25,473 bases of DNA, from contig CAKUJA010000022.1 of the NCBI GenBank assembly GCA_934661135.1, positions 1 to 25,473 on the forward strand, given 5' to 3'. Below are positions 15,853 through 23,303 of this stretch, in pieces. This DNA is from an uncultured Oscillospiraceae bacterium (GTDB lineage Bacteria > Bacillota > Clostridia > Oscillospirales > Oscillospiraceae). The position numbers and the translations under genes were made by a program. Within the stretch, counting starts at the first letter, position 1. Every line of letters begins with the position of its first letter. The notes under the pieces were generated by a model. It did no database searches. It had not been told where the DNA came from and was given only the letters and a program-made list of their open reading frames with translations.

Positions 15853-15887
15853 ACAGGCAAAGAATGCAAGATGCTCAAATTGCCTGT
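15853..15887 (+). repeat. Inverted repeat right after the hydrolase stop codon
   Basis: ACAGGCAA (15853-15860) and TTGCCTGT (15880-15887) are exact reverse complements 19 bases apart. It starts immediately after the stop codon. No T-run follows, so it could be a weak terminator or an mRNA 3' end structure separating the enzyme genes from the transporter genes. Confidence 0.4.
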
Positions 15888-16010
15888 CAAATAGTGTGCG
15901 AAAATCCATTGCCGCAAAAACCGACACGTAGTAACTTATATTAAAGTAGCAGAGCATAACGGTGCATTGCACCGTGGCTGCTTACCGCTAGAGAAACAAA
16001 GGAGGACAAT
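15888..16010 (+). promoter_or_regulatory. Leader region of the transporter operon
   Basis: This gap has an AT-rich stretch (ACTTATATTAAAG, about 15934-15946) that could hold a -10 element. No convincing -35 was found at the right distance; TTGCCG at 15909 is the nearest. It ends with an AAAGGAGG ribosome site 5 bases before the lipoprotein ATG. The palindrome described separately lies between these parts. Confidence 0.35.
15959..15975. promoter_or_regulatory. 17-bp near-perfect palindrome, candidate operator of the transporter operon
   Basis: ACGGTGCA, one central T, then TGCACCGT: two exact 8-base arms. It lies 35 bases before the substrate-binding-protein ATG and just after an AT-rich stretch, a fitting place for a repressor or activator site. 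The centre is too tight for an efficient hairpin. One arm recurs exactly at 9223-9230 in the divergent control region. The binding protein is unknown; the tandem PucR-type regulators at the right end are candidates. Confidence 0.45.
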
Positions 16011-17657
16011 ATGAAAAAGACAGTTGCATTGCTGCTGGTTCTGGTCATGGTTCTCAGCCTGTTCACCGCTTGCACAAGCAAGACGACGGACACGACGACG
16101 AACAACGACGCAAGCCAGAGCACCGAAACCACCGGTGATTCCACTGCGGACACCACCGAAAACACCAGCTCGGATGCCGAGCAGACCGGCGCGACCCGCG
16201 ACACTGTTGCCGTTGCGCTTTCCGGCAACCCCACCACGTTTGACTCCATGATGACCAACAACGGCATTGACCAGATGATCTGCCTCGCTATCATGGCTCC
16301 GCTGCTTGACTTTGACACCGACGGCACTGTCGTTGCCAACGTCGCGAAGGACTGGACCGTTTCTGAGGACGGCCTGACCTACACCTTCGAGTTGAGAGAC
16401 GACGTGAAGTTCTCCAACGGCGACCCCGTCACCGCAGAGGACGTTGTATTCTCCGTCGAGCGTGCAATCGGCTCATCCTACCTGGCTGCCGACTGGGGCA
16501 CCTATGTTGAAGGCGCTGAGGCCACTGGCGACTACGAAGTTGTCATCCACATGAAGGACGTCTACGCTCCGTTCCTCGCACTGTGCGCGAAGATGCTCTT
16601 TATCCACGACAAGGCTTACTATGAGTCCTACATCGCGGAAGGCCACACTGATGAAGAATATCAGATGAACCTGATCGGCTGCGGCCCGTACAAGTTCGTC
16701 AGCTATGAAGAAGGCGTCTGCGTCTACACCGATGCAAACGAATACTACTTCAAGGGCGAACCCAGCGTGAAACACCTGAACTTCAAGATCGTTGCGGATA
16801 CCAACGCCCTGTCCGTTGCTGTTCAGAACGGCGACATCAACCTCGTCGGCATTTTCACCAACGTCCCGAACAACCAGATCGAGATTCTTCAGGCTGACCC
16901 GAACGTCACCGTTCAGCAGTCCGACCCGACCAAGGTCTACTTTATGCCGATTAACACCGAGGTGGAAGGCTATTCCAACCCGCTGGTGCGTCAGGCTATT
17001 TCCTATGCAATCGACTATGACTACATCAACCAGGTTGCGGCCAACGGCCTTGGCTCTCAGCCGCACTGCGCGATGCTCGGCGTGAACACCTTCGGCTACA
17101 CCGAGAATGGTACCAACTACACCTATGACAAGGAAAAGGCTCTGGCTCTGCTGGAAGAAGCCGGCTATCCGAACGGCGAAGGCCTGCCCGTCATGACCGC
17201 TACCATTCGTGAGTCCACTAAGGCTGTCATGGAAGCTGTTCAGTCCTGCCTGGCCGACATCGGCATCACGGTTGAGATGAACGTCATGGAGGCTGGCGTG
17301 TATCTGTCCGAAGTCCGTAAGGGCAACTTCACGACGTCCTGCGTTGGTTACCTCGTCAATGTTGACGCCGCTATCAACGACTACTACTTTGACGCTGACA
17401 GCATCGGCACGATGGATCTCGCCCGCTGGGTGAATCCGGAAGTCGAGGATCTGCTCCAGAAGGCTGCTACCACCATCGACACGGATGCAAGACAGGCATA
17501 CTATGATGAAGCGTACGGCATCATCAAGGACGAGTGCCCGTACATCCCGCTGTGGTACGATCCGCAGATCTTTGTCTATACCACCGGCCTGAACATCGGC
17601 GATGTCTATCCGACGGTTTCCTTGATTCGCTACGATTCCCTGTCCTGGGAAAACTAA
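16011..17657 (+). CDS. Family 5 ABC transporter substrate-binding lipoprotein (peptide/opine/nickel type)
   Basis: This 548-residue extracytoplasmic receptor captures the substrate for the downstream importer. It starts with a lipoprotein signal, MKKTVALLLVLVMVLSLFTA, followed by lipid-anchored Cys21 (lipobox FTAC). A long linker rich in Thr, Ser and Asp follows to about residue 62. The mature fold has SBP family-5 hallmarks: an early FDSMMTNNGID segment, the DGLTYTFELRDDVKFSNGDPVTAEDVVFS motif region (about 120-148), the VRQAISYAIDYD segment (about 325) and a C-terminal ECPYIPLWYDP. A GGAGG site lies 5 bases before the ATG. The family binds dipeptides, oligopeptides, opines, nickel chelates and oligosaccharides. 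The genes around it favour a peptide-like or opine-like ligand. Codon use leans to C-ending codons, as in highly expressed receptors. Confidence 0.93.
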   Translation: MKKTVALLLVLVMVLSLFTACTSKTTDTTTNNDASQSTETTGDSTADTTENTSSDAEQTGATRDTVAVALSGNPTTFDSMMTNNGIDQMICLAIMAPLLDFDTDGTVVANVAKDWTVSEDGLTYTFELRDDVKFSNGDPVTAEDVVFSVERAIGSSYLAADWGTYVEGAEATGDYEVVIHMKDVYAPFLALCAKMLFIHDKAYYESYIAEGHTDEEYQMNLIGCGPYKFVSYEEGVCVYTDANEYYFKGEPSVKHLNFKIVADTNALSVAVQNGDINLVGIFTNVPNNQIEILQADPNVTVQQSDPTKVYFMPINTEVEGYSNPLVRQAISYAIDYDYINQVAANGLGSQPHCAMLGVNTFGYTENGTNYTYDKEKALALLEEAGYPNGEGLPVMTATIRESTKAVMEAVQSCLADIGITVEMNVMEAGVYLSEVRKGNFTTSCVGYLVNVDAAINDYYFDADSIGTMDLARWVNPEVEDLLQKAATTIDTDARQAYYDEAYGIIKDECPYIPLWYDPQIFVYTTGLNIGDVYPTVSLIRYDSLSWEN

Positions 17658-17685
17658 GAGCGTAATCGCCATCTATAAGTAAAAG

Positions 17686-17725
17686 GAAGATGCGGAGGAA
17701 CAATTCTTCCGCATCTTCTTTTCTT
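17686..17725 (+). terminator. Strong hairpin with short T-run between receptor and permease genes
   Basis: GAAGATGCGGAGGAA (17686-17700) pairs with TTCTTCCGCATCTTC (17704-17718) around a 3-base loop; 14 of 15 pairs are Watson-Crick and one is G-T. TTTTCTTC follows. This would stop most transcription after the receptor gene and shield its mRNA, giving more receptor than permease, a common arrangement in ABC importer operons. Confidence 0.75.
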
Positions 17726-17744
17726 CAAGTTCAGGAGGAGAAAT

Positions 17745-18677
17745 ATGCTGAAATACATCACAAAACGAGTATTGCTCATCATCCCAATCCTGCTTGGCGT
17801 CGTGTTTATCATTTTTCTGATCATGTCGCTGACGCCGGGTGACCCAGCGTCCATCATCCTCTCCGGCAACGTTACGCAGGAGCAGATCGACGCGCTGAAC
17901 CATGAGCTGGGGTACGATCAACCGGTTCTGGTACAATTTTTCAACTTTGTCAAAAATATTGTTCTCCATTTTGATTTTGGTATCTCCTACCAGACCCGCC
18001 AGCCGGTTATCAACGAGATTATGAACCGGTTCCCGACGACGCTGAAGCTCGCGCTCAGCTCCATGATGCTTTCGGCACTGATTGGCATTTCACTTGGCGT
18101 CCTTTCGGCAGTCAAGCAGTATTCATTGATTGATACCGCCTCCACGGTCGTCTGTATGCTCCTCGCGGCCATCCCGGCATTCTGGCTTGGCATGATTATG
18201 ATTCTCTACTTCGGCCTGAAGCTTGGCTGGGTGCCGGTTATGGGCGTCGATACATGGAAGGGCTATATCCTGCCGACGATTACGCTGGCACTGGTGCATG
18301 GCGCGGCGCTGATGCGCCTGATGCGTACGACGATGCTCGAAACCATTCGCGCCGACTATATCCGCACAGCCCGTGCTAAGGGCGCGAAAGAGCGTGCAAT
18401 CATCTGGGGTCATGCGCTGAAGAACGCCCTGCTGCCGGTTGTTACGGTTATGGGTTCCAACTTTGGCGCGCTGCTTGGCGGCGCGGTCGTCTGTGAGACG
18501 GTCTTTACGATCCCGGGTCTCGGCAGCTATCTGGTCTCCGCAATTCGTCAGAAGGATACTCCGGTTGCGACCGGCTGTACGCTGTTTATCGCTGCGATGT
18601 TCTGCATCGTTGTGCTGCTGGTTGACCTGCTGTATGCGGTCATCGACCCGCGCATTAAGGCGAAGTATTCCAAGTAA
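17745..18677 (+). CDS. dppB: ABC transporter permease, DppB/OppB type
   Basis: This 310-residue inner-membrane permease is one of two channel subunits of the peptide-type importer. The family N-terminus is seen (hydrophobic helix from about 9 to 28, then SLTPGDPA). A periplasmic segment and five more hydrophobic helices follow. The EAA coupling loop that contacts the ATPases is DYIRTARAKGAKERAIIWGH. The family end (VCETVFTIPGLGSYLV, then LLYAVIDPRIK) is intact. AGGAGGAG lies just before the ATG. It is separated from the receptor gene by a partial terminator and from the second permease gene by 12 bases. The symbol names the family; the true cargo could be a peptide, an opine or another ligand. 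Confidence 0.93.
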   Translation: MLKYITKRVLLIIPILLGVVFIIFLIMSLTPGDPASIILSGNVTQEQIDALNHELGYDQPVLVQFFNFVKNIVLHFDFGISYQTRQPVINEIMNRFPTTLKLALSSMMLSALIGISLGVLSAVKQYSLIDTASTVVCMLLAAIPAFWLGMIMILYFGLKLGWVPVMGVDTWKGYILPTITLALVHGAALMRLMRTTMLETIRADYIRTARAKGAKERAIIWGHALKNALLPVVTVMGSNFGALLGGAVVCETVFTIPGLGSYLVSAIRQKDTPVATGCTLFIAAMFCIVVLLVDLLYAVIDPRIKAKYSK

Positions 18678-18689
18678 AGGGGACAGATC

Positions 18690-19568
18690 ATGAAAGATAT
18701 TGTTTTGGAAACCCCGGTTCGCAAGCATTCTCAGGCTAAGGAGATTTGGCGCTGTTTTAAAAAGAACAAGGCTGCTATGCTTGGCCTTGCGATCTTTACG
18801 CTGATTCTGCTGGTTGCGATTTTTGCGGACGTAATCGTCCCATATGAAAAGGCGATTGAGACAAACCGCAGCGACCTGACGGTTGCACCGTGCGCGGAAT
18901 ATCCGTTCGGTACGGACAACCTCGGCCGTGACTATTTTGCACGAATTGTCCACGGCTCTCGCGCTTCGATCTCCGTTGCGCTGATCGTCAGCGTGGCTTC
19001 ACTGCTGATCAGTGCGGTGCTCGGCGGCATTGCCGGTTATTACGGCGGCCGTATTGATAACATCATCATGCGTGTGCTTGACGTGTTCATGTGTATTCCG
19101 CAGATTTTGATGGCGCTGGCGGTTGTGGCGGCGTTGGGATCGAACCTCGTCAACCTCTGTATTGCACTGACCATTTCGACGGTGCCCGGCAACGTCCGCC
19201 TGATTCGTTCGACGATTCTGACGGTCTCCGAGTCCGACTACATCGAAGCGGCGCGTAGCTACGGCACGAGCGACGCGCGTATCATTGTGAAGTACATCAT
19301 CCCCAACGCGATTGGCCCGATTATCGTCAACACCACGATCGGCATGGCGAACATGATTCTCTCGGCGGCCAGCCTGAGCTTCCTCGGTATGGGCGTTCAG
19401 CCGCCTACGCCGGAATGGGGCAGTATGCTCTCCACGGCAAAGGACTTCATGCGTACTTGCCCATGGCTCATCTACATCCCGGGTGTGTGCATTGTGCTGA
19501 CGGCACTGTCTGTCAACCTGATGGGCGACGGACTGCGTGATGCACTCGATCCGAAGGTTCGGAATTAA
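18690..19568 (+). CDS. dppC: ABC transporter permease, DppC/OppC type
   Basis: This 292-residue second permease subunit has the typical cytoplasmic N-terminus and a first helix (AMLGLAIFTLILLVAIFADV). The external PFGTDNLGRDYFARIVHGSR motif, characteristic of DppC-like proteins, follows. Its EAA loop is DYIEAARSYGTSDARIIVKYIIPN, and SFLGMGVQPPTPEWG near the C-terminus is a family hallmark. The ATG is preceded by AAGGGGA. It pairs with the upstream permease to form the membrane channel. It lies 11 bases before the first ATPase gene. Nothing appears truncated or altered. Confidence 0.93.
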   Translation: MKDIVLETPVRKHSQAKEIWRCFKKNKAAMLGLAIFTLILLVAIFADVIVPYEKAIETNRSDLTVAPCAEYPFGTDNLGRDYFARIVHGSRASISVALIVSVASLLISAVLGGIAGYYGGRIDNIIMRVLDVFMCIPQILMALAVVAALGSNLVNLCIALTISTVPGNVRLIRSTILTVSESDYIEAARSYGTSDARIIVKYIIPNAIGPIIVNTTIGMANMILSAASLSFLGMGVQPPTPEWGSMLSTAKDFMRTCPWLIYIPGVCIVLTALSVNLMGDGLRDALDPKVRN

Positions 19569-19579
19569 GGAGGTCAGAT

Positions 19580-20602
19580 ATGAGTCAAGGAAATGATAAA
19601 CTGATCAGCATCGACAACCTGCAGGTCGTGTATCGCACCGACCTTTCAACTGTCTATGCGGTCAACGGCGTCACGCTGTCGATGAACAAGGGTGAAACGC
19701 TTGGTCTCGTCGGCGAGACCGGCGCAGGCAAGACGACGCTTGCCCTCTCGATTCTGCGTCTGCTGCCGGACCGGACTGGCCACATTGTGCAGGGCAGCAT
19801 CGAATTTGAAGGTACGAACCTGCTTGAAGCGCCGCTTTCGGAGATCCGCCGTATCCGCGGCGATAAGATCTCGATGATCTTCCAGGATCCGATGACCGCG
19901 CTCAACCCGACGCGCACCGTTGGCGAGCAAATTCTCGAAGCGCTGAAGCTGCATAACCATGAAAACCTCAACAAGGCGGAACTGGAGAAAAAGGTCGATA
20001 TCTGTCTGGAACTCGTTGGGATTCCCGCGGCCAGAAAGCGCGACTATCCGCACCAGTTCTCCGGCGGCATGAAGCAGCGTGTGGTTATCGCAATTGCGCT
20101 CTGCTGTGAGCCGGAGCTGCTGATCGCGGACGAGCCGACGACGGCGCTCGATGTGACGATTCAGGCACAGGTGCTCGTCATGATGAAGGAGCTGAAGGAG
20201 CGCATAAAGACGTCGATGATTATGATTACGCACGATCTCGGCATTGTGGCGCAGACGTGTGACAACGTTGCGGTTATGTATGCGGGCGAAATCATCGAGT
20301 ATGGCACAGTTCAGGATATTTTTGAGGGTCAGAATCACCATCCGTACACGGTTGGCCTGTTTGGTTCGATTCCCGATCTGGAAAAAGAGACGAAGCGCCT
20401 GTCACCGATCGACGGCCTGATGCCGGATCCGACGGTGGTCTCCGAGGGATGCAGCTTCGCACCGCGCTGCCCGCACGCCACGGAGAAATGCCGGACGTCG
20501 CGGCCGGGTCTCTGCTCCGACCATACGCATCAGATCAAGTGCTTCCTGTTCGCCGATGCAGTGGAGGAAAACAAGATCATTCTGGAGGTGCCGAAGAAAT
20601 GA
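19580..20602 (+). CDS. dppD: ABC transporter ATP-binding protein, DppD/OppD type
   Basis: This 340-residue ATPase powers the importer. Walker A is GETGAGKT (45-52), the ABC signature is FSGGMKQRV (Ser161), and Walker B with the catalytic glutamate is IADEPTTALD (Asp184-Glu185). The H-loop is ITHDLG. The C-terminal oligopeptide-transporter domain is present, with GCSFAPRCPHATEKC, whose cysteines in some relatives hold an iron-sulfur cluster. Walker A has Thr where most relatives have Ser (GESGSGKS). AAGGAGG is well placed before the ATG. The stop overlaps the second ATPase start by four bases (ATGA), so the two are coupled. Confidence 0.94.
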   Translation: MSQGNDKLISIDNLQVVYRTDLSTVYAVNGVTLSMNKGETLGLVGETGAGKTTLALSILRLLPDRTGHIVQGSIEFEGTNLLEAPLSEIRRIRGDKISMIFQDPMTALNPTRTVGEQILEALKLHNHENLNKAELEKKVDICLELVGIPAARKRDYPHQFSGGMKQRVVIAIALCCEPELLIADEPTTALDVTIQAQVLVMMKELKERIKTSMIMITHDLGIVAQTCDNVAVMYAGEIIEYGTVQDIFEGQNHHPYTVGLFGSIPDLEKETKRLSPIDGLMPDPTVVSEGCSFAPRCPHATEKCRTSRPGLCSDHTHQIKCFLFADAVEENKIILEVPKK

Positions 20603-21558
20603 GTATTCTGCTTGAAACACAGGGACTTGAAAAGTATTTCAAGACATCGAAGGGTTACCTGCACGCGGTTGACGGCATCGATCTGAAGATTGAACAGGGC
20701 ACGACGCTTGGCGTCGTCGGCGAGTCCGGCTGCGGCAAGTCGACGCTCGGCCGCGCCATTTTGCGCCTGCAGGATCCGACCGGGGGCAAGATTCTCTACG
20801 AAGGCACCGACCTGATGCAGCTCAAGGGTGCAAAGCTTCGTTCGATCCGCACACAGATGCAGATGATCTTCCAGGATCCGTATTCCAGCCTGAACCCGCG
20901 TATGTCGGTGGAACAGCTCATCTCGGAGCCGATGATTGTCAATAACGTCTGCACGGACAAGAAAGAGCTCTATACTCGTGTCGGCGAGCTGATGGATACC
21001 GTCGGTCTGGCGCGCCGCTATGCGAATGCTTATCCGCATGAACTTGACGGCGGCCGCCGTCAACGCATCGGCATTGCGCGTGCGCTTTCGGTCAACCCGA
21101 AGTTTATCGTCTGCGACGAGCCGGTTTCCGCGCTCGACGTCTCGATTCAGGCGCAGATCCTCAACCTGCTGATGAACCTGCAGGAGGAGCTTGGCCTGAC
21201 GTATATGTTCATTACGCACGACCTGTCGGTCGTCAAGCACATTTCGCACCAGATCATGGTCATGTACATGGGCAAATGTGTGGAGCGGGGATCGAAGGAA
21301 GAACTGTTCCACGATCCAAAGCACCCCTACACCAAAGCACTTCTGAGTGCAATCCCGGTGCCGAGCCTGAAACGGAAGCTCGAGATGCAGGTGCTCAAGG
21401 GTGAGGTGACTAACCCGATCAATCCGAAACCTGGCTGCCGCTTTGCACATCGCTGCCCATATGCCACGCCGACCTGTATGGAAGGCAACGTGCCGCTGAC
21501 AGAGGTGACACCGACACACAGTGTGGCCTGTATCCGGCTTGCGGAAATCAACGGCTGA
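20599..21558 (+). CDS. dppF: ABC transporter ATP-binding protein, DppF/OppF type, with altered signature motif
   Basis: This 319-residue second ATPase has Walker A GESGCGKST (41-49), Walker B VCDEPVSALDVS, an H-loop in FITHDLSVV and the C-terminal GCRFAHRCPYATPTC region. The ABC signature reads LDGGRRQ (149-155) instead of LSGGQRQ: Asp150 replaces the serine that normally touches the ATP gamma phosphate. ATPase site pairs in such importers are often unequal, so this may be the less active composite site. The start at 20599 overlaps the previous stop by four bases and has GGAGG upstream; longer in-frame starts would run through the previous gene. It is the last gene of the operon, 33 bases before a strong terminator. 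Confidence 0.93.
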   Translation: MSILLETQGLEKYFKTSKGYLHAVDGIDLKIEQGTTLGVVGESGCGKSTLGRAILRLQDPTGGKILYEGTDLMQLKGAKLRSIRTQMQMIFQDPYSSLNPRMSVEQLISEPMIVNNVCTDKKELYTRVGELMDTVGLARRYANAYPHELDGGRRQRIGIARALSVNPKFIVCDEPVSALDVSIQAQILNLLMNLQEELGLTYMFITHDLSVVKHISHQIMVMYMGKCVERGSKEELFHDPKHPYTKALLSAIPVPSLKRKLEMQVLKGEVTNPINPKPGCRFAHRCPYATPTCMEGNVPLTEVTPTHSVACIRLAEING

Positions 21559-21591
21559 TCAGCAGCGTCTCGGCGCTCCGCCAAAGGCAGG

Positions 21592-21631
21592 AAAAGGACA
21601 TCCGGAGTATTGGCTGCGGATGTCCTTTTTT
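21592..21631 (+). terminator. Strong intrinsic terminator ending the right operon
   Basis: AAAAGGACATCCG (21592-21604) pairs perfectly with CGGATGTCCTTTT (21617-21629) around a 12-base loop, and the T-run continues to 21631. It separates the transporter operon from the regulator genes. Confidence 0.88.
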
Positions 21632-21663
21632 CGCGAATTTTCAGAAAGCGGAGGGCAAATAAC

Positions 21664-21692
21664 TATACAGAAAAAGAATGGTGCGGTATAAT
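21664..21692 (+). promoter_or_regulatory. Sigma-A-type promoter for the regulator block
   Basis: A perfect TATAAT (21687-21692) lies 17 bases after TATACA (21664-21669; 4 of 6 match TTGACA). Transcription would start near 21699, about 28 bases before the regulator ATG, just downstream of the terminator. The region looks like a standalone promoter for the two regulators and perhaps the genes after them. Confidence 0.55.
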
Positions 21693-21726
21693 AAAGTCAG
21701 CAATCTCAGGAAAGGAATTGTGGTCA

Positions 21727-23292
21727 ATGCTTGTTTCGGATCTCTTTCAGTTGAGCCTGTCTTACACGTATCTCAAATGTGTGGTGCGAGAGGATCTGGT
21801 GACCAATCCGTTTCGCCGTGTGGTATTTTATAATGGGAAAAACATAGACGAACTGCGGGAAGGCGATCTTCTGATGATTCGGGAGACGTTTTGGAACACG
21901 TATGAACATGACGACTTTATCAAACCGCTGAAGGACATCCGTGTCGCCGGAATTCTGCTGCACCACCGCTGCTGCAGCGGGCGGTTCTTTGAGCTCTACA
22001 CCAAGCAGATGCAGAGCATCGAGGCACCGGTGCTGGTTTACGACTGCGCGAACAGCGAGCATCTGATCCGCGCGATCAACATCGCGATCGACGGCCCGGA
22101 CGCCTATGCGCTGCATATTTTGCAGATCTTCAAGGACTCGCTGCGCCTGAGCTTCCACGACCAGAACAAGATTCCAACGTGGATTCAGACGCTCTCCTGG
22201 CGGTTCCACCTGCAAAGCACGGTGTATATCAAAGAGGCGGATCTGCTGATGCGCGCCGGGAATGACGCTGAGGACGTCAGGCTCTATGAGCAGGCGCGGC
22301 GCAATACGCTTGCGCACACATTCCAGACACAGTTTCAGGGCAACACCTACACGTATTTCGCGGTCAACAGTCCGCGCGCACGTCTTGGCTATCTGATTAT
22401 ACAGGACAAGGATACGCCGGGAATTTATTATCAGCGCGCGGTCGACCTGTTGGTGGACTATCTGCTGCCGGAGCTGGCAATTGCAATTATGCAGAATGTC
22501 AGTGAGCTGGACAACAAGGCGGCTGATGCAAATGACCTGATGACGATGCTCGTTCGCGGCCGGCTCACGGACAACACCGTCCTCCGGCAGAAAGCGGCCG
22601 CGCTCGGGTTGCCGTATGAGCACAATCGCGTCACGGTGGAGTTGGAGACAGAAGGAAATGACCCGATGAGCTGTGTCCGCTGCGGGATTCTTTTCATGCA
22701 TGAGCTGGAAAAGAACCAGAGCGGATGCTTTTCGAAGGTCTATCCGGTGGATCCGGCGCTCGCAGTGCTGGAGCTGAACGACGAGAGTATTTTACAGTGT
22801 GAGTATAAAAACGCCATTCAGGATCTTGCGGCTGTGGCCAGCAGCGAGGACGTTTTTCTGCGCGTGGCCGTGAGTACGATTGCACAGGATCTCAGCCAGA
22901 TTCCGCGCACGGTGACCGAAGCGGAAGCGGCACTGCGGTATGGCAAGATGTTTGATCCGCAGCAGGCAGTGGCGTTCTACGAGCACTATTTCATCTACCA
23001 TCTGCTGACCAGCACGATCAACAACAAGGTTGTCTCCAAACTCTACAACGATATTATCCGCCGCGTTACGATTTATGACGCCGAGCATAAAACTGCGCTG
23101 ATCGAAACGCTGCGTGCGCTGACGATGTTCGATTTCAATATGCAGCAGACAGCCGACTATCTCTATATCCACCGCAATACGCTCTACAAGCGCATTGAAA
23201 AGCTGGAGGAGCTGCTCGGCATGGATTTCCATTCAACAAACGATTATTTTATTCTGCAAATCGCGGTTCGTTTGCAGCAATTGTTCAGCTAA
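21727..23292 (+). CDS. PucR/CdaR-type transcriptional regulator, copy 1
   Basis: This 521-residue cytoplasmic regulator ends in the PucR-family helix-turn-helix domain. A segment FDFNMQQTADYLYIHRN, then TLYKRIEKLEELLG (about 480-500), is the recognition region, followed by a helical tail ending LQIAVRLQQLFS. The N-terminal part should sense a ligand, and the middle matches the GGDEF-like region of CdaR relatives (for example VTVELETEGND and a later DVFLRVAVSTIAQDL). Known relatives control purine, sugar-diacid or amino-acid use. The start at ATG 21727 has AGGAAAGGA upstream; TTG at 21718 is an alternative adding three residues. The longer upstream ATG at 21610 lies inside the terminator and is rejected. 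It is 11 bases before a second, similar regulator. Confidence 0.85.
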   Translation: MLVSDLFQLSLSYTYLKCVVREDLVTNPFRRVVFYNGKNIDELREGDLLMIRETFWNTYEHDDFIKPLKDIRVAGILLHHRCCSGRFFELYTKQMQSIEAPVLVYDCANSEHLIRAINIAIDGPDAYALHILQIFKDSLRLSFHDQNKIPTWIQTLSWRFHLQSTVYIKEADLLMRAGNDAEDVRLYEQARRNTLAHTFQTQFQGNTYTYFAVNSPRARLGYLIIQDKDTPGIYYQRAVDLLVDYLLPELAIAIMQNVSELDNKAADANDLMTMLVRGRLTDNTVLRQKAAALGLPYEHNRVTVELETEGNDPMSCVRCGILFMHELEKNQSGCFSKVYPVDPALAVLELNDESILQCEYKNAIQDLAAVASSEDVFLRVAVSTIAQDLSQIPRTVTEAEAALRYGKMFDPQQAVAFYEHYFIYHLLTSTINNKVVSKLYNDIIRRVTIYDAEHKTALIETLRALTMFDFNMQQTADYLYIHRNTLYKRIEKLEELLGMDFHSTNDYFILQIAVRLQQLFS

Positions 23293-23303
23293 GGAGGTGC
23301 GGC

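Noticed and set aside
21610..21726. N-terminal extension of the first PucR-type regulator
   Set aside because: It begins within the terminator and before the best promoter; the ATG at 21727 fits the promoter and ribosome site.
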